The position numbers and the translations under genes are program-made. A stretch of DNA of 64,000 nucleotides from Acanthaster planci (taxonomy: Eukaryota > Echinodermata > Asteroidea > Valvatida > Acanthasteridae). The notes under the pieces were generated by a model. It did not search any database and had not been told where the DNA came from. It was given only the letters and a program-made list of their open reading frames with translations. The DNA is taken from positions 856,249-920,248 of the forward strand of contig NW_019091391.1 of assembly GCF_001949145.1 (NCBI RefSeq), given 5' to 3'. Positions 19,630 through 30,280 of the stretch are shown piece after piece (the first letter of the stretch is position 1; each line of letters opens with the position of its first letter).

Positions 19630-22600
19630 CTAAGCCGCACCTTTGGTCTTGCCGGCCGAGTTGATGACCTGCCGCAGACACTGGCCAAATTCTTCCAGGA
19701 TGAGCCGCTCAGCCTTGGCCTGGGATGTCCGTTTCTGCTCCGTCTGCTCGGCCTGTGCCAGGAGGCACTGGCAGGTGGCCTCGGCGACGTCGTTGGTGAT
19801 GAACGAGAATGGTAACCTGTGAAGGGAGTGCCGATCAAAAGTATTATACTGATAAAACCAAGGGGAATATTTAAACAGCAAAATAAAAAACACTTTGTGA
19901 AATTGGGCCCAGTTCGTACTTGGGCGTAGAAAGTATGACGTCAAATCATATATTTGCTCCTAAAATTTGCAGCAGTTGAGCATGTTTCAACTCAGTGCAT
20001 GTGACTGTAACAGTTTTGTGATATGAAAGTCACTTAGCATTTCGCGTTTGCCTGAAGCATGAGCCGGCCTTCAGACCGGTGTCACACCGGGAGTCCTACC
20101 TTTTGCCCGAATCATTGACTATAGCCGGCCGGGAGGGGAAGTCTTGGAACTGTAGCTTGGTGTTGGCGTCAGTCTGCTGCTGAACCCGGACCTCTGCGGC
20201 GTCGGCGAGGTGCATCAGCGTCTTCCGCTCGGGGCTCTCCTCAAAGTTTTTACACCCAACACACTTGCAGTTATTGGAGCACAGAATCCTCGCCTGGGGA
20301 AACAAGTGTCAGTGATGAGAAAAATTCAGCTCCGACAAAATCGAGTCTGAAGGCCACTTCGTCAGTAATTTGTCTGCATTACAAAGAGCAGACTGGGCTC
20401 CCTGTTTCAATGTATCACTCAGTTTGCCATCCTGATGAAAAACGGACACCAAGTGGGTGAAAAAATGTTTAGGGTTTCAATTCATTTTACTGCGCAAGAT
20501 TCTTTTCAAGGTCTGTGCCTCCGAAGTGGTTTAGTGCACTTGGGGCTTCCTTTGGTAGGTTGACTCGCATTTAAACAGATTTCAGAAAACAGACCTTATT
20601 CATGAGGAAACCATCTTTGATTGTTTCAAGATGTACTTTGATTGTGTTTCAAAATCTTATCGTATTCAACGTAGTCTGTTAAACTGTTTTGAGTTCCACC
20701 CCTCACTTTCGATTTTTGTATTTGGCTTAAAACATGTTTATATAATTCATCACAAATTTTATATTCTTGGTCTGTGAAAATGGCATTAATTTGGAATGAA
20801 GTTTCATTTTAGTGCTTCCAGTTTATTCTCAGTGCCCCCGACAATGTTAACCTCTCTTCCAATTCAATATGGCCGACTTGTGAATAAGCGCGACTGCGAA
20901 AAGTTCAAAGCAAAGGAACATGGTATGGTGCAAAGGAGATTCGCGCGAGCTGCTGACTGACCTCGTAGCACTCGCAGTAGTTCTTGAGGCAGCCTGAGCG
21001 CTTGCAGTTGCAGCCCTTGTTGTGCCTCCGGTCCAGCTCCCCGTTCCGCCCCTTGCCGATCTTGGGCTTAAAGGCGTTGGGGTTGCGGTCCAGGCAGGCC
21101 TTGATGGCCCGGGCCCGGTCCTCCTCGTGGTCCAGGTTGTTGAAACAGTTGTTGCAATTACAGCTGCTGCAGAACTCCCCGTTGGCAAAGCAGTCGCAGT
21201 ACCTTGGTGGACAAAGGAGAGGGGGGAGAGTGATAACGTAAGGTGAAGCGACAGGTTCCGTCAGGGATTAGGACTTGTTTCTCACCGGGGAATCGAGGCC
21301 AACCGAAACCTCACGTTACCCCGAACCCCCCTTGGCCTCTTTTGCTAAGCACTCTCCTCAATCCTTCAAAATCCTTCGATTTCCCATGCAAAGAAAACTG
21401 CATTCAATCCTCCAATGCTTCTTGAATTTGCTCCTTTGAGGGGTGCCCGCTGCCTCGATCCTCCAAAATCCTCTCGCGATTCTGCTCACTGTGCAGAGGC
21501 AGGGCAAATGATATCCTGGAGCAGCATGGATGATTTTGTGTATAATTTTGACAATGCAATCAGCCACACTTTTTTGGTCATTCTTCCTCAATCCTCCGAT
21601 GTCCTCCAAAACCAACCCGAGGATCTTGGAGGATTGAGAAGGGTTAGGGTTAAAAGAAAAACTTAGCGTGAATGTAACTCTCGAAATGAGTTCAACCCTA
21701 GCTAATTCGCAGAGTCAAAACCTGACGTGATGTCACCATTTCATGTTGGCACTCTGACTGAACACAAACACCGAATGACTGTCTGATCGTCTAACTTGTC
21801 TTACACATCACCATCTCACTGGTGCCTTGCGTTATATCCTTTCCTGATAAAAGTGCTTTGAAAGGATGCTGAGACTTCAGGAACACGGCCGAGGGCAAGT
21901 CAGATGGCGTGATGTCAGAAAATACTAAAAAAGCTTGTCTCCTAAAATAGCAATTCCTCGCCCGTTCCAAACAATCTCAGGGGTGTGATTATCGAGCAAA
22001 AGGTGAGTTTTCTTTCCTAAAAGTCTGGATTCAAACTCGGAGGACGGGTTCCTGCACCTCAAGGACAATTAAATTCCATGAATTTTCCATGACCACATTA
22101 TGAAAATTCACAACCAATAATGCAATTTCTCGGACTATTCAGCCTTTTAGGTTGCAGATACAATCACAGATTTTATGCGCTTAGTTTTGATAATAGAAAT
22201 CACACACGGTTTTGTGACTTCCATGACAAAATCCCACGACTTTTCCAGGCCTGAAAGAGGAAAAACAAATTTCCATGACTTTTCATGGCTTTTCCAGGCC
22301 GCAGGAACCCTCAGAGGGGGCCACAGGCCTCATACTTACAATTTCAGACACTGCGACTTGGTGCAATTGCAGGGTTTCCGTGGTCGGTGTTCAGGGTCCA
22401 ACTGGGCCGATCGCCGCCTTGAGTGATAAAAAATAAGAAACAAAGACTCTTAAGTGGCAACCCTGGATACAATATTGATATAATAAACCACTATAAGCAA
22501 CACCGCTTCTTGAAATAATTCTTAGGTCATCTATTTATGATGAATTTTAGGCACGATATTTCGAACTTGAGAGTTGCTGAACAAGTAGACAAGCTGCATC

Positions 22601-23239
22601 TTTCACACCATTGCTTTCCAAGATGTTCGTAACATGTATTTGGTCAAACTCTTCCATTCAGACGAATGATTTATTTAATGCCACTTGAATTAAATTGTCT
22701 TCATTTTCAATAAATTGTATCCAATTCCTTCATTAACCCTAACCCCCTAGGGTGTTTGTAAAATCATATTGAAATCGGAGGATTTGGGACTGTTAGGGTT
22801 AAGCTTTCAATGTAAGAGATAGTCAATCAAATGAAATGCTGAAAAGTTTGAAAACTGGCCATGAATTCTGCCATGAGGTGTTGGCGGTATTCTCACCCAT
22901 TGATGACACGACTTGGCGGAGGCGGGGAGCGTGGCCGTGGGGGCGGAGCTTGGGGAACTCCCCCAGACAGTGAGGGTGCCAGAGAGACATAGTTGGGTGT
23001 GGACACCGGCTTGGCCTGAGACATCACCTGTGCAGAGATGATGCATGCATGAATATTCACGTTATGGTGCAAAGCACTGTGTGGCTTGTAAATGAGAGCC
23101 AGTGGAGAACACGGGAGGGAGAATGGCACAGAGTGGGTGTGGCTAATTTGCAACAGATTGTGCACAACCAGGTGCATCTTCCCACGAAAGGAATGCATCT
23201 GGTCCTTCAGTGTATAACTGAAATAAAAACCATGCATAA

Positions 23240-23277
<38 letters not shown>

Positions 23278-26200
23278 CGCACCATCCCAGATATCAAAGT
23301 AGAGATAAGGACCTTCACACAGTAACAGTCCATAAACTCGATTGAGGTTAACTGGTAAAAGGTGGAAGCCACACTACATCATAGGACCTGCTTAGAGTGG
23401 TACTGAAGGAGCCAAAAATTGCTCAAAGTTGAGTTGTGCTGGGGTACCAGTTGAAGAAATCAGTACGCCTTGGGATATGGATTGAATGAATGACCAATTT
23501 CACGGCTGACCCACTGAACAATTCAACAAGTTGAGCAAGTTTCACCAACCTGAGGCACCATGGGCACCATGGCAAAGTTCTGCATGATGTTGCCGCTGGG
23601 GGCTAGCAGGGTAGTACCGGGCGGGAAAGAGGCAAACTTGGTCTCCCCCGTCATCGGGTTGATGATCTTCAGCTGGGTGTTAGCCGGCATGATCATGCGG
23701 TTCTGGGTGGCGGATCCCGACCCCGCCCCGCCCTGAGCGGCGCTGCTCCGATTCGCCTGGATTTTCTGTCACAAATCAATTTTTTTTTTCTATGACACAT
23801 CTTGATGAATGAAACGTTTTGAAAACAATGAATAGACAAGGAGTATACAGGCATTATGACTTTGGTAACGAGGACCCCGAAAGAGCAAATATCGTTAACT
23901 ACTGGAAAGGATAACATACGGTACACAAAACTGTTGTCAGAACTTTGATCTGCAGTTGAGAGGCCAAAACCAATTTCACAAGAACTTTTCCTCAATGTTT
24001 AAAATTCCACTCTGTGCAAGGAACCAAGGACATGTTCCTCATAATTCACAGGACATCAAACCCACGATGCGTAAGAATGAGTAAGCCTAACTTTCCTAAA
24101 TTTGTCAAAATCCGCAAGACAGTACTAGTTTGCAGAACCTGATCAGGTTTGGGGATTAGTGTACATTTTAACTACTTGCTGAATTGAACTACAAATATAT
24201 ATATAAAAACACTAAAATTTAATTAAACAGTACAAGGCTGACATTTTAATCTTTGAAAAAGAATGAAGCCACGTCTGACCTTTAACTTTCAGAGATATGT
24301 ACGTTTCAGGTCACTGTTGTCTGTGAGCAGTTTGCAGCAGTGTTTTATCTGTCACAGAAGTCTGGAGATAACTCACCTGGGCTGGAGCAATGGGTACATT
24401 GACTTTGACGGGGTTCGTTGCGGGTATTGTCCGCACAACGTTGTGCACTGTGGTGGAGGCTGGAGCGATGGGTTTCGCGGTTGTGACCACAGGCTTAGCT
24501 ATACAATACAAACAAATCAGGAATCCCAGCGTTTAACCTGAATTTGAACTCCACAGCACTGTGCGATATCATGCAGTAAGATGTAAGAAGACTGTCTGGG
24601 ATGAGCCTCGCCTGGTATCTTGAAAGAGACCGGGACTTGCATTGAACCAGGCGAGCCTGGATGAACTCCACTGGGTCTCAGTTGCACTCTGAATGATCAC
24701 AACGAAAAGCTACGCAGGACATTTCCATCCTCTTCTTTCCACTCCAAATCCCACCAGGCCAAAGACATACCAAGCAAGATATGGGACGGAGGGGTGCCCC
24801 CCTTACATGTCCAATCCCTAGACACGTCCCTCTGGTCTTGTTACCCGACACGTCTCCCAAAATGTCTGTAAAGAACTCCTGAGATTCTGATCAAACAGTG
24901 GCCAACACAAAGGTATGGGGGAGGGTGCTCTCCGTCCCATATCTGGCTTTATATGTATAAATAATCCTCTAACAAGGGCCAAGTCTTCAATCTACGTTGC
25001 CCATTGTTCAAACCCTCAGTCACCAGATCAGACCAATGGGGGGTGTGACACTTCAGTAACCACGCTGCATCTGGCTTCATCTGGCACCTCTGTACCCTCT
25101 TTTATTAGATTTCAAAATAAGATCCAATAATTTAACAGAAATAATCGACGGTCCTGGTATTAAAACAACATTCCGCACAGGAGGTTGTTACAACTTACTC
25201 TGGGTGCTTGCCGAGCTTGATGCTGTGACGGTGACCAGCCTAACGTAGGAGAACTTGGATCCGGGAACCTGTACGGACTGCACGGTGGTCGCCGGCGCGG
25301 CAGACGCAGCAGTCGATGTCGCTGCAGCAACAGTAGTTACTGCCACTGGGGGCTTGGACGCCTTGCTGGTGGTCACGATGCTCGTCACCGTGCTCTGCTT
25401 GCCCTGCGCCTGCGGGGCTGGTTTGATCTGGATTGGCTTGAGCTGCTGGGCTTGGTTCGCCGACTTGAGGATTTGAGTTGAAAGAACACAGAAGAATGAA
25501 ATTCTACGGCAGATTCTCCAGCAAAGAAAGTGATAGCTTTCCCTGTTGAACTTAAGACCATCAACAGACCAGCCACAAAATCAGTCAAAAAACTAGAGAC
25601 AAGACTAGGGCTGTGCCAAATATTCGTACAGTTAATGAATATTCAAATAGTATTTCCCGAATTAAAAACATTCAAATGCAAAATTCATGAAAAGGAAGGG
25701 AGAATTTTCTTTTGTTTTAAATGAGAAAAACTGCACTATGGAGGCTTGTTTCAAGCAGATTCAAATGAAAAGGGACAAATCTTATGATTCAAAAAGTAAA
25801 CTATTCATTAGAAAATTTCAAAGGAATAGAAATTTTCAACAGGGCAAGAAGTACTGTTCATCTCTCATTAAATCTCGCAAAATCGTGGATGGAAATACTC
25901 CTAGACTTGAGAAGCCTTAATAGTGATTGTAATGTACCAGTGCATGTATTATTGCAACTGATTTTGTATATGGTTTGTTCATAAACAATCTGCCGGTTGG
26001 TGTAACCAAATATTCGGATATTCAAACGAATTGAACGTCAAATATTCAAATAGTGAATCAATCGAATTGACTCAGCCTTACACAAGACTAGACACATCAA
26101 TGTTACACAGTTACCAGAATGCTAACAATGTGGTAATCTCAGGTGATCATGGGACCAGTTTGTTTCACGTGGATACAGATCGTGATCCGTTCTCTGACAC

Positions 26201-27102
26201 CAAAACCCACCTACTGGGTGAAGCGAACCAGCGATGGGATCACTGATCGAGGTCCAGATCTTTGGAAACAAACTGGCCCCAGAAATCACACTTACTGGGT
26301 TAGCAACCATGGCTACTGTTTTGACTCCTGACACCGATGTCAGAGAGACTCCGACCTGCTGTGATGTTAGCTCTGCCGAGGATTTGACGATGATGGTCTG
26401 AGGGGCCGGCGCGATCTTCTTTGGCGTCGTACTCACGGTGACCTTCGTTGGACTCTTCATTGTGGGGATGGCGACTTTGGTCGCATTCTGTTTCATTGGC
26501 GATGCCGAGGTGATAACCACGCCTTTTGGAATGACCACACCCTGTTGGGATGGCACCACGCCCGGCTGGGCGATGGGGATGAGCTTAATGGGAGACCCGG
26601 GTGGTATCAACTGCCGTCCGCTGGATGTTTGGGCTGTCCCAGGTGTCACCATGGTAACTGTTGCGGTGCTCAGCCCTACACTGGTGGACATGGGCTGTTT
26701 TGTTGTAGGGTTCCGTGTGATTATGACCTTGGTCACCACCTGACTTGTCGTCGTCGATGGCATGCTGCGTTTTACAATGTTCTGTATGGTCTTCCCAACC
26801 GGCGACCCAGGAGGCAGAGTTATGACTTGGGCCGGGTTTCCGCCTGAGGAGACCCTGACTTCGGTTGGCGTGCTGGTGTTTGATGTGGTGCTCTCGCTGA
26901 CGGCCGTGATGATGGTGGTGGTGGACTGGGCAGCTTTAGAAGGGGACGACGATGCTGTGCTGGATGACTCGCTGCTGGACATGGCGATCAGGTTGTCCAG
27001 CTCGGCCTGGATGACTGCCACGGGATCGGCCTTGCCGCTTCTGGTGGCTTCCAGTCTGGCCTTAGCTGTGCTGCTTCTGGTCTGGGACCCCGGGGATGAC
27101 AT
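19630..27102 (-). CDS. LIN54: LIN54, DNA-binding subunit of the MuvB/DREAM complex (complete, 9 coding exons)
   Basis: LIN54 binds CHR promoter elements through two tandem CXC (tesmin/TSO1) cysteine-rich repeats and recruits MuvB/DREAM or MYB-MuvB to cell-cycle genes. Coding exons, 5' to 3' on the minus strand: 26296-27102, 25199-25463, 24377-24498, 23550-23765, 22897-23027, 22340-22417, 20962-21202, 20100-20293, 19630-19816. They give 746 aa; human LIN54 has 749. CXC1 starts [20 protein letters not shown] and CXC2 is [18 protein letters not shown]. The DNA-contacting tyrosines are conserved (Tyr541, Tyr615), as is the RNPxAFxPK linker. The C-terminus has [16 protein letters not shown] and [12 protein letters not shown]. 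The N-terminal half is a low-complexity Ser/Thr/Pro/Val region with the conserved [14 protein letters not shown] block. I start at MSSPG (27102). The frame stays open to 27327, but an acceptor-like TCTGAATCAG just upstream suggests this is a spliced 5' UTR. Exon 4 has an unusual GTTGGT donor. Confidence 0.96.
21590..21640. repeat. short inverted repeat in LIN54 intron 6
   Basis: TCAATCCTCCGATGTCCTCC faces GAGGATCTTGGAGGATTGA with a short loop. Related CCTTCAAAATCCT/CCTCCAAAATCCT words recur at 21360-21475, suggesting a decayed repeat. Confidence 0.5.
23241..23274. repeat. (TA)n microsatellite in LIN54 intron 4
   Basis: About 17 TA units with one G interruption. Confidence 0.9.
25606..26080. 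mobile_element. hAT-like MITE in LIN54 intron 1
   Basis: Starts TAGGGCTGTGCCAAATATTC and ends GAATTGACTCAGCCTTA, an imperfect terminal inverted repeat of the TAGGG(C)TG class. The flanks GACAAGAC (25598-25605) and CACAAGAC (26081-26088) match at 7 of 8 bp, as expected for an 8-bp hAT target-site duplication. The inner sequence is AT-rich with repeated ATATTCAAA(T) words and no transposase. Confidence 0.7.
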
Positions 27103-30100
27103 GGCTTTAACGTGCTGATTCAGATCACAGTACGGTGTCAGGCAAGCGTGGTGCAAGACTGACGGATCATGAGACAGCTGCTGGTGAAAGATTGGTAATG
27201 TAACACTCTCTAAAGTTCTTTTATCATGATCAACTTGATATGGGGCAAAGTCTAGACACGACGATTTTAGAACAGGCAGAGGATAATGGACTGTGAACCT
27301 ATCCCTGATATGCTTTTCTGCGGGCATGGCAACTGAACGTGTGCAGCGAGTGTTTTCAAAGAGTCAGACATTTCACTCGGACAAATATAGGCCTAAATGT
27401 ATTAGACCACTTGATTTGGGTACTATGAACAAACTCTTTGTTCTGACCATTTAGGACGAGAACATGATATCAAACATTTTCAACATTATCTCAAAATATT
27501 CTTTTCTCATTAACTTTTCATGAACACAAAATTGAGTTTTCGTTTTCCATCTTAGACCAGTGCCTTTGAATCTTTTACAGATTAAGTGCGCCTTATAAGT
27601 GCTTTATTATTATTGTTATTATTTCTGCGAAAAAGAAGTAAAATACTAATAAAATACCAAAAATAAAATATACAAGTAGTTAGCGAAATTTGACCTAAGT
27701 TGTCATTCACGTTTTCAAGTCGGATGTTCCACACTGATCATCAGCTTCAAAGCTGATCTTTTATTTAGTTTTCTAGAAAATTTAAATTGGTTATGAGTTA
27801 CGTAGGCTTGCAGTTGCACCATGTACAAGAAAATATCTCTTTTGAATTTTTTGAGTGTGTGGTTCTGAGAAGAACCGAGGGTGGACACTCGACGTTCCGA
27901 ACAGTATGCTCTGTTCGTCTTCAGGAGCGTGATTGGTTCAAGTCTTATCTAAATTGGTTATCTTTCATATTTAGACTGTGCACTGCTCACAGCTTTCCAA
28001 ATAGGCCTATGGGAAAAACTTTTAATTTGCACGGACAACAGACATGTAGCCTATGATGTAACTGTCATGACAGAAATGACCAGAAAAATGACGGATGTGA
28101 TGAACAATTAATTACAGGCAACAGTCAACGGTGGTCAAACATGCGTGCATATTTTGACCATAGAGGCACACATCGAAAAAGCTGGATGAGTAAGTATCTG
28201 TGCACACAATAATAATTAATAATGAGGCCTAAACTAGCCCAACTAGTGTGGCACGGACTCTCACTCCCGATCCATCCTTAGCCACATATCTGTATACGCG
28301 ATTTCGTGTCGGCGTGTTGAACATTTCGGCACACCCACTTATCACCGTGGGCGCAATTTCTTTTGCACGCGAACATGATTCTTGACCTTTCCGCTGTCTA
28401 AAAACCATTTATTGAATGATTTAACTCACGTTATTGAGGTATTTTCCAGTCTTTTTGCCTTTATCCATTCAATCTAACGGGCTCGCTCTCACAGTCGCCA
28501 TCTTTAAAATAGGGTCGTTGAACATTACGTCACTTGACCCCTCATCGTCTCGACGGCTGTTCCATGTCAAGACATACGTAATACATGGACTGAGCGATAA
28601 GATACTACATGTACCAATGGGCTCTTCCAAAACTTTGGCAGCAGTTTAGATATCTTGGCAAGGAACATCTGTCGAGACGATGAGGGGTCAAGTGACGTAC
28701 TGTTCAACAACCTTATTTTAAAGATGGCGACTGTGAGAGCGAGCCTGTTAGATTGAATGGATAAAGGCAAAAAGACTGGAAAATACTGTACCTCAATAAC
28801 GTGAGTGAAATCATTCAATAAATGGTTTTTAGAAAGCGGAAAGGTCAAGAATCATGTTTGTGTGCAAAAGAAATTGCGCCCACGATGATAAGTGAGTGCG
28901 CCGAAATGTTCAATACGCCGACACGAAATCGCGTATACGGATGCGTGGCTAAGGATGGATCGGGAGTGAGAGCCGTGCCACACTAGAGGGCTAGGCCTAA
29001 ACATGCATCGGCCTGGCCATAACTTGTATTGTAACTGGTGGAAACCCCCACCATTTAGCAAAATCCCACACACTGCAGGTTCACATGCCATGCATAAGAG
29101 TAAGACATTAACTTAAGTGATACTGATAGGCCTAGCTAATGACTAGCCTAAACATGCTAAATCATTTTAAATGAGTAATCATGATGTAATGTGGACGTCA
29201 TCATATAGCCTATAGAAAAATGCCACAGAAAAACTGGTAGGGCCGATAACTTGTATTTATAAGGTAAAAATTGCGGGCCTAACGTTAGTAAAAGTGGAAA
29301 CTGGTTCCCTTCCCTGTCCGTAAACTGGGCAATCCCATCCCTGTCCTAGACTTAGAAGTACTACTACTAGTACTAATGGAGTGACCTCTATGTAAAGGAA
29401 GCGAGACCCATTATTAACTGCATGTGCTCACCGCTCCGGATGAGGGATATATTGAGGTCAAAATTTTCGAATTAAGATCTATTTCTTTGCAAAAGAGTGC
29501 TTAAATGAAATATTCATACCACTAAGAAAACAGATCTATATTTTGATCAGCAGAAGAGGAAGCCAATAATGAAGAAATTCTCACCAAATGTGCAGTTTCC
29601 CATTGCGTTATTTGTTCAAAATCACGCGCCCGACCATTACACGTAAATTTGGCATCCCATAATAATCATCATTCATTACTGGCTAGGTGTCAAAGGTTAA
29701 CCTCTTTCCAAATCAAACACGAGCAACAAAATGAGCTTTTATATTCATCATAAACAAACTTATATTTAAAAAAAAAACAAAATTAGTGAAAAAAGAAGTT
29801 AAATAAAAGTGCCAAAGGTATACAATTTTGGTATTACTTTTTTGGCAGTTATTTGTCTTCCTGTTCTTTCATCTGTTCATGTCCGTAGGCTTATCGATTA
29901 TCTCGGGTACGCCACTGCTGTAGAGCTGTGTAGCATACACTATAACTACAAAGCCATTGCCGGTGATTCAAATGGCGAAAAAGGAGGGAATTGGAGTATG
30001 TAGCAAAGAAAATGAAAATAATTATAATGCAGACAGCTATGTTACACAAGCATAATGCTGCCAAAATACCCGAAAAATGAGGCTTGCTAGAGGGCGCTGT

Positions 30101-30280
30101 TCAAATATGTATGGCCACAGACTCGGATGGCCGTCCTGATGACCCAGACTAACTATCCACACATCATGTACATAGCAACAGCAATATTCAGTGCTCGAGA
30201 TAAAAAGTAGACTTAGCCTATGGTTTATTTTCAGAGTTGTCTTCGTTTTTACGTGTATAGTTTGATATCAAAGCAGTCAT
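27103..30280. other. divergent LIN54/NME5 interval
   Basis: Contains the probable LIN54 5' UTR exon start (27103-27118 and possibly to 27327), the 744-bp palindromic element at 28243-28986, and the NME5 promoter region. No further coding exon is recognised; 29.0-30.2 kb is AT-rich and without clear features. Confidence 0.55.
28243..28986. mobile_element. 744-bp foldback element with ~320-bp arms
   Basis: The left arm 28243-28563 is almost the exact reverse complement of the right arm 28662-28986. The outer ends are CTAGTGTGGCACGG and CCGTGCCACACTAG, and the inner ends CTCATCGTCTCGAC and GTCGAGACGATGAG. A 98-bp unique centre separates them. TA lies at both outer edges, fitting a Tc1/mariner-type TA target. 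No transposase ORF is present. The few arm differences indicate a young insertion or arm conversion. Confidence 0.9.

Noticed and set aside
26438-27118. Plus-strand open frames of about 100-118 aa
   Set aside because: Antisense to the large LIN54 exon 1; their hydrophobic content is the complement of Ser/Thr/Val-rich codons.
27103-27327. N-terminal extension of LIN54 by 75 residues starting MPAEKHIRDRF
   Set aside because: The sequence is unlike any LIN54 N-terminus, an acceptor-like site lies just before MSSPG, and the shorter start gives 746 aa, close to the family length. Not fully excluded.
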